Shown here: positions 17,821 to 27,600 of the stretch, piece after piece
How positions within the stretch are numbered: the first letter of the stretch is position 1
Layout of the letters: each line of letters opens with the position of its first letter
Assembly: GCA_023168345.1 (NCBI GenBank)
Contig: AP025689.1
Coordinates: forward strand, 680,001-744,000
Reading direction: 5' to 3'
DNA from: Lysinibacillus sp. PLM2
Lineage (GTDB): Bacteria; Bacillota; Bacilli; Bacillales_A; Planococcaceae
DNA length: 64,000 nt
Made by a program: the position numbers and the translations under genes
Notes under the pieces: model-generated
What the model saw: only the letters and a program-made list of their open reading frames with translations
Told to the model about the DNA's origin: nothing
Database searches by the model: none

Positions 17821-18576
17821 ATGTTAGAAATAAAAAATGTTCATAAATCTTTTGGGAAGAACGAAATATTAAAAGGGGTAGATCTCAATATTGATAAAGG
17901 TGATGTAGTTGTTATTTTGGGGCCTAGCGGTTCTGGTAAAACGACACTTCTACGTTGCATTAACTTTCTAGAAAGAGCGGATGAAGGGACAGCGAGATTT
18001 GGAGACTTATCCGTAGACTTACATTCTGCATCAAAAAAAGAAGTTTTGGATGTTCGTAAAAAAACGGCTTTTGTATTCCAAAATTATAATTTATTTAATA
18101 ATAAAACGGCTCTCGAAAATGTAGCGGAAGGGTTGTTGATTGGACGAAAAGTACCAAAGGAAGAATCGTTTAAAATTGCTAGGGAAGCCCTTGATAAAGT
18201 GGGCTTATCAGATAAATATGATTCCTACCCAAGTCAATTGTCGGGTGGTCAACAACAACGCGTGGGGATTGCGCGTGCCGTTGCGCTAAATCCAGATGTG
18301 ATTTTATTTGATGAACCAACTTCTGCCCTTGACCCAGAGCTGGTTGGAGAAGTGTTAGAGGTAATGAAGGAAATCGCTCGTGAAGGTACGACAATGCTTG
18401 TGGTAACACATGAAATGGGCTTTGCAAAGGACGTGGCAAAAAAGGTGATTTTCATGGATGGTGGGAACATCGTAGAAGAAGGTACACCTCATGAAATTTT
18501 CGTCACGCCGAAAGAAGAACGTACTCGTCGTTTCTTGCGCCGTGTACTTCCAGGTGAGTATGATTTTGAGATATAG
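17821..18576 (+). CDS. amino-acid ABC transporter ATP-binding protein
   Basis: A 251-residue ATPase that powers the importer. Walker [11 protein letters not shown]-loop region FVFQNYNLF, signature [14 protein letters not shown], Walker [14 protein letters not shown] and the switch His in VTHEMGFA are all intact. Closest in appearance to the polar amino-acid group (GlnQ/TcyC/TcyN). AAGGAGG lies before the start. A clear terminator follows, ending the operon that began with the monooxygenase-like gene. Confidence 0.93.
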   Translation: MLEIKNVHKSFGKNEILKGVDLNIDKGDVVVILGPSGSGKTTLLRCINFLERADEGTARFGDLSVDLHSASKKEVLDVRKKTAFVFQNYNLFNNKTALENVAEGLLIGRKVPKEESFKIAREALDKVGLSDKYDSYPSQLSGGQQQRVGIARAVALNPDVILFDEPTSALDPELVGEVLEVMKEIAREGTTMLVVTHEMGFAKDVAKKVIFMDGGNIVEEGTPHEIFVTPKEERTRRFLRRVLPGEYDFEI

Positions 18577-18590
18577 AATTTCACAAAATG

Positions 18591-18619
18591 AACCAGTCCG
18601 GTAAATGGGCTGGTTTTTG
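18591..18619 (+). terminator. intrinsic terminator of the ABC operon
   Basis: AACCAGTCC / GGGCTGGTT stem with a 7-nt loop and T5. Confidence 0.85.
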
Positions 18620-18916
18620 TTTTCTGTTGAATGGTGAGTTGGTTTAGGGAGAGTGCAAGTATATTAGGAAAAACGCTCCTATCGATGAACTCAAGTGTTT
18701 GGCCAAAAGCGCGATTATTGCACTTGAAATCATGAGTATTTTTGTAAAAGGTCGTGAACCCAACCGTCTATGAGTTTTAAAAACCCAGTGTTCTATGTAT
18801 AAGTAGTAAGTAACCTAAAAGCTCACCCAATAGCACCATATTAGAATATAAGTTATAATAACGTTAATTTTTTAGTTCGTTAAACGAAAAGCTATTTCAA
18901 GGTTAGAGGTAAATCT
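18620..18916. other. intergenic region before the B12 operon
   Basis: I looked for a cobalamin riboswitch and saw no GCCACTG B12 box. A hairpin with CAAGTG / CACTTG arms lies around 18694-18725. A 13-nt palindrome, TTCGTTAAACGAA (about 18879-18891), lies between a possible TATAAT near 18856 and the gene and could be a repressor site. Function unproven. Confidence 0.4.
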
Positions 18917-19909
18917 ATGAAAAAAATGATAATTGCTTATTTCTCCTCTATAATCGTACTACTTATTAGCATTTGGCTAGGAGTTTCCATTGGAGCTGTG
19001 GATATTCCCATTTCTACTTTATGGGATGAGGCCGCCAATCCAAATACATATGCAATTTTATGGAGTATTCGAATGCCGAGGGTAATTTTAGCAGGGTTAG
19101 TTGGAGCTTCTCTTGCCATTGCAGGTGCTGCATTTCAGGGACTGCTTAAAAATCCATTGGCAGATCCTTATACTTTAGGTGTTTCTTCAGGTGCGTCAGT
19201 TGGAGCAGTTTCGACCATCTTTTTTGGAATTACAATTTTTGGATCACTTACATTGCCGATCTTCGGAATGATTTTTGCTATCATTACAATGTTTATCGTG
19301 CTTACATTTGCTCGACTTGTAGACCGTTCTATGAAAATGGAGACGCTAATTTTAACAGGGGTTATATTTAGTTCATTTTTAGGCTCCTGTATATCTCTTA
19401 TGATTTCCCTTACTGGTGAACAACTAAGGGAAGTGATTGGATGGCTTCTTGGGAGTGTCTCGATGCGCGGATGGCCACATGTGACGATGATTTTGCCATT
19501 TGTAATCATCGGCTCTATTATTTTATGGTTCTATCGTAGAGAATTAAATGCCATGATGTACGGGGATGAGCGTGCCCACTCATTAGGTGTTAATGTGAAG
19601 CGTAGTAAGATAGCAGTACTTATCGCAGGATCAATGCTTACAGGTGCTGCTGTGGCTGTGTCTGGGACAATCGGATTTATTGGACTTGTTGTACCGCATA
19701 TGACAAGAATGCTTTGGGGAACAGATCATAGACATTTGTTAACGTTATCCTTTTTAAACGGTGCATCTTTATTAATTATCTGTGATCTCGTGTCTAGAAC
19801 AATTATAAGTCCATCTGAATTTCCAATCGGAGTTATTACGGCCTTTATTGGAGCACCGGTATTTGCATATATATTCTACAAACAAAGAAGAGGTAAGGGG
19901 GGAGCATAG
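18917..19909 (+). CDS. btuC: cobalamin ABC transporter permease (FecCD/BtuC family)
   Basis: A 330-residue integral membrane protein with about ten hydrophobic helices. FecCD-family hallmarks: RMPRVILAGLVGASLAIAGA, FQGLLKNPLADPYTLGVSSG, GFIGLVVPHMTR. The family imports either siderophores or vitamin B12. The B12 assignment rests on the next two genes, a CbiZ fusion and a cobalamin adenosyltransferase. No binding protein (btuF) is next to it, so that subunit must be encoded elsewhere. Confidence 0.85.
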   Translation: MKKMIIAYFSSIIVLLISIWLGVSIGAVDIPISTLWDEAANPNTYAILWSIRMPRVILAGLVGASLAIAGAAFQGLLKNPLADPYTLGVSSGASVGAVSTIFFGITIFGSLTLPIFGMIFAIITMFIVLTFARLVDRSMKMETLILTGVIFSSFLGSCISLMISLTGEQLREVIGWLLGSVSMRGWPHVTMILPFVIIGSIILWFYRRELNAMMYGDERAHSLGVNVKRSKIAVLIAGSMLTGAAVAVSGTIGFIGLVVPHMTRMLWGTDHRHLLTLSFLNGASLLIICDLVSRTIISPSEFPIGVITAFIGAPVFAYIFYKQRRGKGGA

Positions 19910-21376
19910 TTGCTAAAAGTAGAAAATTTAACAGGTGGCTATAGTTCAACTCCAGTTATAAAAGATGTTTCATTTAAAGTGGAAAAAGGTACAATGCTTG
20001 GCATACTTGGGCCAAACGGATGCGGTAAATCGACACTTCTAAAATTGATTAGTGGCATTATGACTCCGACAAAAGGAGCTGTATTCATTGATCAAATTAA
20101 TCAAAATCATTATTCCGCAAAAGAATTAGCGAAGAAAATGACTGTACTCCCACAGCTGCACGGGTCATCATTTTCAAATACAGTTAGGGATACCGTATCT
20201 CTCGGACGATACCCACATCAAAAAGGTTTTTTTTCTTCATGGTCAAATACAGATGAAGAGGCAGTTGTAGGGGCAATGAATCAAACAGGTGTTACGCCAT
20301 TTGAACACATATTCATTGAAAATTTATCTGGTGGGGAGCGTCAAAGGGTTTTTATTGCACAAGCTTTAGCTCAGAAATCAGATTTGTTATTGCTGGATGA
20401 ACCGACAAACCATTTGGATATCGCACATCAACAGCAGCTTTTAGATATGATAAGAAAAGAAGTTGTCGACAAAGGATTGACAGTTGTATCGGTATTTCAC
20501 GATATTAATTTAGCCTCCTTGTACTGTGACCGAATTTTACTGATGGATTCTGGTGTTGTAAGGGCTTTTGGTGAACCGCATGAAGTGTTGCTAGAGGGCG
20601 AGATTATGGATGTTTACCGTGCGAAAGTTGCATCTCATGCCCACCCAATACAACCAAAGCCTCAAATAACACTATTGCCCGAAATTCAAAATAATGATGC
20701 GTATAATAAAATAACCATTAACAACATAAAAAAATGCAAAGAGTATGTGATGTTAACTACGGATTTTCCATTAAAAGTATTATCTTCAGCTGTTCATAAT
20801 GCTGGGCTTGGCTGGTATTCGATATTATTGAATAGAACGGTACAACATAACTATAATATTGAACAGGTGAAGGAAGAATATTTGCAGTATATTATAAATG
20901 AAGGGTTGTCTCCAACAAACACCGTTGGAATGATGACGGCAGTTGACACAAAAGAAGCAGTAATAAAAAGCTATGACACTTCTTTTGGAACTGTTTTCGT
21001 AATTGTTACTGCAGGTGTGAGAAATGCTATCGATGTTTCAAAGGCCTACACGCGAGAAGATCAGCATTATATCGGAACAATAAATACATGGATCATTATT
21101 AACGGAAATTTATCTGATGAAGCCTTTGTACAAGGAATGATGACTGCAACAGAGGCAAAAACGAAGGCACTACAACACGAAAAAGTGTATGATGCGGTAT
21201 CAAATACAATCGCCACTGGTACACCAACGGATAGTTTGCTTATTGCAGCTACACAACAAGGCAAGCTTATGCAATATGCAGGGCCGATTACTGAAGTTGG
21301 GAAAGTTATTGGGAGAGGTGTTTTTGAAGCGATTAGTGAAGCAATCCAAAATTCACGAAAAGGGGAAGAGAAATGA
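19910..21376 (+). CDS. BtuD-CbiZ fusion: B12 transporter ATPase plus adenosylcobinamide amidohydrolase
   Basis: A 488-residue two-domain protein. Residues 1 to about 245 are an ABC ATPase: Walker A GPNGCGKST, signature LSGGERQRVFIAQA, Walker B LLLLDEPTNHLDIAHQ, switch His in VFHDINLA. Residues from about 265 to 485 resemble CbiZ (TTDFPLKVLSSAVHNAGLG … TAVDTKEAV … ATGTPTDSLLIA), which removes the aminopropanol arm of adenosyl-(pseudo)cobinamide so that corrinoids can be remodelled. The fusion couples uptake energy and salvage in one chain. Translation starts at TTG after AAGGGGGGAG, directly after btuC. It overlaps pduO by 4 nt. Confidence 0.86.
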   Translation: MLKVENLTGGYSSTPVIKDVSFKVEKGTMLGILGPNGCGKSTLLKLISGIMTPTKGAVFIDQINQNHYSAKELAKKMTVLPQLHGSSFSNTVRDTVSLGRYPHQKGFFSSWSNTDEEAVVGAMNQTGVTPFEHIFIENLSGGERQRVFIAQALAQKSDLLLLDEPTNHLDIAHQQQLLDMIRKEVVDKGLTVVSVFHDINLASLYCDRILLMDSGVVRAFGEPHEVLLEGEIMDVYRAKVASHAHPIQPKPQITLLPEIQNNDAYNKITINNIKKCKEYVMLTTDFPLKVLSSAVHNAGLGWYSILLNRTVQHNYNIEQVKEEYLQYIINEGLSPTNTVGMMTAVDTKEAVIKSYDTSFGTVFVIVTAGVRNAIDVSKAYTREDQHYIGTINTWIIINGNLSDEAFVQGMMTATEAKTKALQHEKVYDAVSNTIATGTPTDSLLIAATQQGKLMQYAGPITEVGKVIGRGVFEAISEAIQNSRKGEEK

Positions 21377-21933
21377 AACTTTATACCAAAACAGGGGATA
21401 AGGGTAAAACAAGCTTAATGGGTGGCCGAGTGAATAAAGATGATTTACGTGTGGAAGCATACGGTACAATTGATGAATTGAATTCATTCATTGGGAAAGC
21501 AATGACGGAACTAGATGTAAATCTATTTAAGGATATATTGGAGGATTTGGAGACAATTCAGCATGAGCTTTTTGATTGCGGTGGAGACTTGGCAAATGTG
21601 ATGAAGGAAAGAAAATATAAATTGCAGGAAGCTTCGATTGAAGTATTAGAAAAAAGAATTGATTCTTTAACAGAAGAAGTACCGCCATTAAAAAGATTTA
21701 TTTTACCTGGTGGGACGCAAGCTGCTGCAACTCTTCATATTGCAAGAACAGTATGTCGCCGAGCTGAACGTCGTGTAGTAACTTTAATGAATGCTGTTGA
21801 AGATGTGCCATCAGTTGTTCAAAAATATCTGAATCGCTTATCAGACTACTTCTTTGCGGTTGCTCGAGCAGTCAATCACCGATTAAATGTAAATGATGTA
21901 GAATATATCCGTAGTGGGGATGTGTTTAAATAA
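21373..21933 (+). CDS. pduO: cob(I)alamin adenosyltransferase, PduO type
   Basis: A 186-residue ATP:corrinoid adenosyltransferase making adenosylcobalamin. N-terminal KLYTKTGDKGKTSLMGG forms the ATP-binding P-loop-like segment; EAYGTIDELNSFIG and CRRAERRVV … LNRLSDYFFAVARAVN are signature helices with the conserved Arg/Asp/Asn. It overlaps the fusion gene by 4 nt, so the B12 genes form one operon. Its product is the cofactor needed by IcmF at 38-41 kb in this same window. Confidence 0.93.
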   Translation: MKLYTKTGDKGKTSLMGGRVNKDDLRVEAYGTIDELNSFIGKAMTELDVNLFKDILEDLETIQHELFDCGGDLANVMKERKYKLQEASIEVLEKRIDSLTEEVPPLKRFILPGGTQAAATLHIARTVCRRAERRVVTLMNAVEDVPSVVQKYLNRLSDYFFAVARAVNHRLNVNDVEYIRSGDVFK

Positions 21934-22035
21934 TTTTAATTAATTAAGAAATGAAAAGTTTAAGTAGTTGTAAATGTATCCACATTAGAAGGCTGAAAAG
22001 TATTCAAATGGGGCTTGCTAAGTAATTAATGAATA

Positions 22036-22350
22036 GGGCTCTCCAAAAGTCCCTAAATTAAAAACAGGTGTAAGGAATTTTGTTTTTTCTCCTACACCTG
22101 TTTTTTTTCTACGATTTTTAGTGAAAGCAGTTGGCAGATGCTATTACTTTTAGGAGATTGTTAGCCAATGCTATCCCAAACTCAATATTAACTTTCTTCA
22201 GTCCATTTTGCGAAAATCTGTGAAACAACCGATTGCTCTTACGATGACCGAACGCACTTTCGACCTCAATTTTTTGTGTAATACATAGATTGCTTGATGT
22301 TGTTCTTCCTCAAGGACTCTTTTGCATTTTTGACGCTCATCTCAATTGTT
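22036..22350 (-). pseudogene. IS1182-family remnant: 3' end of a transposase and terminal repeat
   Basis: Reverse translation from the stop at 22118 gives IEVESAFGHRKSNRLF … GLKKVNIEFGIALANNLLKVIA, the C terminus of IS1182-type transposases, including the DDE-region Glu (VESAFG). Upstream of about 22280 the homology continues only in another frame, so it is frameshifted, and it ends near 22350. Outside the stop lies a hairpin with arms ACAGGTGTA / TACACCTGT and then GGGCTCTCCAAAAGTCC at 22036-22052, which looks like the element's outer end. The 5' end is missing, so the element is dead. Confidence 0.75.
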
Positions 22351-22504
22351 TAATAAATTAAAGTTTTTTTACAATTAACCACTTTTAAAACCAAAAAATT
22401 CTTATTATAATAATATTCAGTATGGATTTTCTGAATTGTTAGAAAATAGAAGGTTAATAAATGGATAGGAACATTGCAACTTAGTAGAAAGGGAGGTGAA
22501 CATT

Positions 22505-22984
22505 TTGATAGAAGTTGAAATAATTAGAGCTGGTGAGGATGAATCAGATTTTTTGTTTGAAGTTTATGAAAGTTCGAGAATGAGTGAAGTTCGTAAATGG
22601 GGCTGGGAACAAAACCAAATCACTCAGTTTTTGAAGATGCAATACCAACTCCAGCAGCAATCCTATTTACTTTATTATCCCAATCTAGAGACAAATATTA
22701 TTTATTTTCAAAATAAAAAAGTAGGAAGGCTTTTGTTAGCAAATTTAATTGATAAGCAGGTAATTGTCGATATTACAATTCTATCAAACTATCAAAATAG
22801 AGGTATTGGTACATATATAATTTCCAACATACAAAATGGTGCCAAAATACAAAAAAAGGTAGTTCAATTAAGTGTTTTTTATACGAATAAATCGGCATTA
22901 AAGCTGTATGAACAACTGGGTTTTGAAAAAGTAAATGAGAACGAAATGTACATTCAGATGGAGTGGTCAAAAGGTATAGTCTAA
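22505..22984 (+). CDS. GNAT family N-acetyltransferase
   Basis: A 159-residue acetyl-CoA-dependent transferase. Motif A is visible as ILSNYQNRGIGTYIISNIQ, with the Q/RxxGxG/A pyrophosphate loop, and motif B as LYEQLGFEKVNENEMYIQMEW. TTG at 22505 is taken as the start because AGGGAGGTGA lies 5 nt before it; a GTG at 22496 would sit inside that site. It is the first gene of a probable operon with three tail-collar genes (67, 22, 17 and 59 nt gaps). The substrate is unknown; modification of the neighbouring proteins is a possibility only. Confidence 0.82.
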   Translation: MIEVEIIRAGEDESDFLFEVYESSRMSEVRKWGWEQNQITQFLKMQYQLQQQSYLLYYPNLETNIIYFQNKKVGRLLLANLIDKQVIVDITILSNYQNRGIGTYIISNIQNGAKIQKKVVQLSVFYTNKSALKLYEQLGFEKVNENEMYIQMEWSKGIV

Positions 22985-23050
22985 AAGGGGGTGGTACGAA
23001 AGAAGATATAGCTAATTTATAAACTGGTAAGAAAAAAAGGAGGGAAATGA

Positions 23051-23560
23051 ATGGATTCATATGTAGGTGAAATTCGGTTATTTGCAGGTAATTATGCACC
23101 ACAGGGATGGGCGCTTTGTCATGGTCAAATGTTATATATTGCAGAAAATGAATTGCTTTTCTCACTTATTGGCACAACTTATGGTGGAGATGGACAAACA
23201 ACCTTTGCTCTACCAGACTTTCGCGGAAGGGTTGTCCTATCTCAAGGGCAAAATCCAACGACTGGTACGAACTACACTTTAGGAGAAAAAGCTGGAACAG
23301 AAACAGTAACCCTATCAGTAGATCAATTGCCAAATCATACCCATGGAGTACAGGCTTCTTCATCGAGCGCTACAGTATCTAGTCCTGAAAATGCTTACTG
23401 GGCTAGTTTTGCCCAATATTCAACACAGGCTCCAAACGGAAAAATGAACCCAGCTGCTGTTTCAGGTGTTGGGGGAAGTGTCCCACATAATAATATGATG
23501 CCTTACCTATCAATGAATTACATTATTTCTTTATATGGTATTTATCCACAAGAAAGCTAG
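23051..23560 (+). CDS. phage tail collar domain protein (MdpB-like), copy 1
   Basis: A 169-residue protein. The N-terminal collar motif covers about residues 1-60: GEIRLFAGNYAPQGWALCHG, then LIGTTYGGDGQTTFALPDFRGR. A middle variable segment contains PNHTHGVQASSSSA. The end, NNMMPYLSMNYIISLYGIYP, is typical of microcystin-dependent protein B (MdpB) relatives. The fold occurs at the tips of phage short tail fibres, but no capsid, tail tube, lysis or integrase gene is nearby, so this is not a prophage. No signal peptide. Role unknown. AAGGAGGG precedes the ATG. Confidence 0.85.
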   Translation: MDSYVGEIRLFAGNYAPQGWALCHGQMLYIAENELLFSLIGTTYGGDGQTTFALPDFRGRVVLSQGQNPTTGTNYTLGEKAGTETVTLSVDQLPNHTHGVQASSSSATVSSPENAYWASFAQYSTQAPNGKMNPAAVSGVGGSVPHNNMMPYLSMNYIISLYGIYPQES

Positions 23561-23582
23561 TTTTAATGAGGAGGAGAATTAT

Positions 23583-24080
23583 ATGGCTGAACCATTTATT
23601 GGAGAAATAAGATGTTTTAGTTTTGGGAGAATACCATCTGGTTGGGCTCCTTGTAATGGACAATTATTACCTATTAACCAAAACCAAGCCTTATACGCTA
23701 TTCTAGGCACGACCTATGGAGGTAATGGTTTCACTACCTTTGCATTACCTGATTTAAGAGGAAGAGTTCCTGTTCATGTAGGTAATGGAGTATCGCTTGG
23801 TCAAAAAGCTGGTGAAGAAGCACATACGTTAACAGTAAATGAAATTCCAGCACATACACATCCTATATCTGCAAGTTCTAACGAAGCAAATAAAAGAACT
23901 GCCAATGGACATGTATGGGGAAAACCTACAATAAATGTTTACGCAACTCAATCCAACTCTGTAATGAGTGCGCAAGCTTTAACAACAGCCGGAGGTTCAA
24001 ATCCACATCCAAATATGCAGCCTTATAATGTTGCGAATTACTGTATAGCACTTATTGGTATATTTCCTACACGGAATTAA
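23583..24080 (+). CDS. phage tail collar domain protein (MdpB-like), copy 2
   Basis: A 165-residue paralogue: GEIRCFSFGRIPSGWAPCNG, then TTYGGNGFTTFALPDLRGRVPVHVG, a His/Thr-rich centre (PAHTHPISASS) and PNMQPYNVANYCIALIGIFP. It diverges from copies 1 and 3 in the variable loop, as expected of proteins with different binding surfaces that might combine into a heterotrimer (inference). The ATG follows GAGGAGGA; longer in-frame starts overlap copy 1 and lack a site. Confidence 0.85.
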   Translation: MAEPFIGEIRCFSFGRIPSGWAPCNGQLLPINQNQALYAILGTTYGGNGFTTFALPDLRGRVPVHVGNGVSLGQKAGEEAHTLTVNEIPAHTHPISASSNEANKRTANGHVWGKPTINVYATQSNSVMSAQALTTAGGSNPHPNMQPYNVANYCIALIGIFPTRN

Positions 24081-24097
24081 AAAGGAGGGAAAATAGT

Positions 24098-24631
24098 ATG
24101 GCAGAACCATTTATAGGGGAGATTCGACCTTTTGCAGGCAACTTTGCACCAAAAGGTTGGGCACTATGTAACGGACAGTTATTACCGATTAGTCAGAATG
24201 TCGCCTTATATTCTATATTAGGGACAATGTATGGTGGAGATGGTAAAACAACCTTTGCTTTGCCAAATTTGCAAGGCAGGGCTGTCCTTCAGCAAGGGGA
24301 GGGTCCGGGGTTAACAGGAAGAGTTCAAGGTCAAAGTGGAGGATTAGCAACTGAAACCCTAATAACATCTCAAATGCCTGTGCATTCTCATGTGCCGAAT
24401 TGTCAATCAACACTAACACCTGGCCAGAATAATCCTAGTAACGCAATCTGGTCAGATGTAGATACATCCTCTCGTGGTAAAGATATTTATTCAGATACAC
24501 AGCCCAATACCTTAATGAGTACAACTGCGATTCTACCGACAGGAGGAAGTCAGCCGCATAATAATATGCAACCATATTTAGGGTTAAATTTTATTATAGC
24601 GTTACAAGGTATTTTTCCAGCACGAGATTAG
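24098..24631 (+). CDS. phage tail collar domain protein (MdpB-like), copy 3
   Basis: A 177-residue paralogue: GEIRPFAGNFAPKGWALCNG, TMYGGDGKTTFALPNLQGRAVLQQG, a loop with PVHSHVPNCQSTLTP, and NNMQPYLGLNFIIALQGIFPARD at the end. Start region is nearly identical to copy 2 (MAEPFIGEIR), pointing to tandem duplication followed by divergence. AAAGGAGGG precedes the ATG. The secreted S-layer-type giant begins 59 nt downstream, so a shared transcript and function are likely. Confidence 0.85.
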   Translation: MAEPFIGEIRPFAGNFAPKGWALCNGQLLPISQNVALYSILGTMYGGDGKTTFALPNLQGRAVLQQGEGPGLTGRVQGQSGGLATETLITSQMPVHSHVPNCQSTLTPGQNNPSNAIWSDVDTSSRGKDIYSDTQPNTLMSTTAILPTGGSQPHNNMQPYLGLNFIIALQGIFPARD

Positions 24632-24690
24632 CAGTTATGTATAAAAGGAACTAGTAACCTATAAAAATTTTACTAAGGCAGGAGTAAATT

Positions 24691-27600
24691 ATGAAGGAAA
24701 TAGTAAAATTACAATATATTACACGTATAATTCTCGCCTTTATGATATTTATGCTAATCTCATCAATTCCAGTAGAGACATATGCAGTAACAGAGGGAAC
24801 TGATGATGGCACTTATGATTTTGGTGGGTTAGATGATGATGATAGTGCTGGTGCTGGGTTTGCTAAACTAGGGGACAAGTTTCATATTAGTAATGGATTC
24901 GACCCGGATGGTACTAGAATATACGCTTATGGTGACAATCTTTATGTACCGGACGGAACAACAACTTTTGTTATTAAGGCAGAGGGTGGGAATGTTTGCA
25001 ATACTTTTACATTTGAAGATTTAGGTATTAGTGGTGTTAATGGTACCGAAATTTTAGATAATTTTAAATTAGAAGTTAAAGACAAGGACGGAAATGAAAC
25101 TACTGTTGTGAATGTTGTAGATGCTAATAAAAAATTAAATCCTTCTACCCAACAAATAAGTGCACTTTTTGACCAAACCATAAATTACCCAAATGTTGTT
25201 GAAATAAAAATAACATATAAGACTGAATTAGGTAATGATTTAAGTTATGTTAACTTTGACAACATCACAATTGCGGATGTTAGTGATGGTAACGAGCCAC
25301 CAACAGACATTGCACTTTCAAATAGTTCATTTCCAGAAGACGCTGCTCCTAAAACAACCATTGGAACGTTAAGCGCAACAGATCCGGATGAGGGAGATAC
25401 GCATATATATTCTTTAGTTTCGGGAGACACAGATTACTTCTTGATTGAGGGAAATCAATTAAAAACAACGGATGATGTCTTTGATTATGAAACAAAGAAT
25501 AGTTATTCCATTACTGTAGGAGCAACTGATGCAGGTGGATTAACCAAGGATCAGACTTTTTCAATTTCAGTCACCAATGTGAACGAAACCCCAACTGTTC
25601 TTGAGCTTAAGTCAAACACAGTTTTAGAAAAAGAACCTTTAGGAACAACTATAGGAACGCTAAATGCAATAGACCCTGATGAAGGTGACATGCTTACGTA
25701 TTCTTTAGTTTCGGGAGACACAGATTACTTCTTGATTGAGGGAAATCAATTAATAACTAATGCTGAATTTGATTATGAGACAAAGAACAGTTATTCCATA
25801 ACAGTAAGAGCAACTGATGCTGACGGATTGTACGTTGAAAAAGTGTTTACAATAACTGTTACTAAAAACCAAACACCAACAGGGTCAATTTTGATTAATA
25901 GTGGTGATACCCACACCAACTCAACTAATCTCACGTTAACACTGACGGGGAATGATCCGGAAGGCAAAATAATACAAATGCGCTTTTCCCAGGATGAAGC
26001 AACGTGGAGTAGCTGGGAAGCATTTAATACATCCAAGTCATACATGTTATCAGCTGATGATGGGACAAAGACGGTCTATATGCAGCTACAAGATGAAGCA
26101 GGTAATATAGTCTCGTATTCTGATACGATTGAGCTAGATACAACACCACCAGTTGTGTCAGGTGTTGAGAATAATGGCGTATATAACTCATCTAAAACGA
26201 TTACATTTAATGAAGGAACAGCAACCTTAAATGGTGATCCATTTGAAAGTGGTGAAACTGTGGATACTATTGATGAGGAAGATTTTACTTTAGTCGTAAC
26301 TGACCTAGCAGATAATTTGACAACGGTTAATTTTATAATAGATAAAGTAGCTCCCACATCAAACGTAACCATTAGTAGCGATAATAGTGACGAAACAAGA
26401 GCGAAAATTGGCGATACCATTACATTGGATATACTAACAAGTGAATACGCTTATCAGATTGACGTAACCATTGCTGGAAAACCTGTAACCGTAACTGATA
26501 AAGACGATAGTGATGTAACAACATGGCAAGCTACCTATGTTATGACTTCAGAAGATGAAGAAGGAAAAGTACCATTTACTGTTAGTTTTCAAGATCAGGC
26601 AGGAAATCCATCAGAAATCATTACAGATGAATCTTCTAATAGTTTAGTATATTTTGATAAAACTGTTCCAACCGCTACAGTGGTAATGATGACTTCAAGT
26701 AACTCAAATACTGAAATTGCTATAGAGGGCGATACGATTACCTTAGATATCGAAACAAGTGAAGATGTCCAACAGCCTATCGTAACAATTGCTGGAGAAG
26801 TTGCTACTGTTACCGACAAAGGTGACGGGAATGATAAGACATGGCAGGCAGCGTATACATTACAAACTGGTGATTCAGAAGGTGCGATAAGCTTCACAAT
26901 TGATTTCCAAGATATGACTGGTAATACAGCTACCCAAGTTACAGCTGTCACGTCAGGAAATGTAGTGGTATTTGATGAAACAGCTCCAATTCTTCCAACG
27001 GTTACAATAACATCAAATAACACAAACCCAACATTAGCAAAGGTTGGAGATATCATCACATTAAATATTGAGGCAAGTGAAGATATCCAAACACCAACAG
27101 TCACGATTGCTGGAAAGAGTGCTACAGTCACTGACAATGATGATAGCAATGCGAAAACATGGGAAGCGACTTATCAGATGGAGGCAAGTGACGCAGAAGG
27201 GTTAGTGGCATTTACCATCGACTATAAGGATTTAGTCAACAATTCAGGAACACAAGTCACATCTGTTACAACTGGAACAGATGTCACATTCGATAAAACA
27301 GCCCCAACAGCATCCACGGTAACGATAGAATCAAATAATACCGATCCTACGAAAGCAAAAATAGGGGATACCGTTACATTAACGTTTACGACAAGTGAAG
27401 ATGTCGGGCAACCAGATGTCACAATTTCAGGAAAAGCAGCTACTGTATCTGATTTAGGAGATAGTAATGCGACAACATGGCAAGCTACCTATGTTATGGA
27501 CAATGAAGATGTAGATGGTACGATTATATTTGCGATTAATTTTAATGACTTAGCTGGAAATGCGGTACCTGAAGTAACAGCAACAACGAACGCAAGCACA

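Noticed and set aside
18620-18916. Cobalamin riboswitch upstream of btuC
   Set aside because: Expected by context, but no GCCACTG B12 box or matching helices could be found.
22505-24631. Prophage or tailocin because of tail-collar proteins
   Set aside because: No tube, sheath, baseplate, holin, integrase or attachment sites; MdpB-like collar genes are common outside phages.
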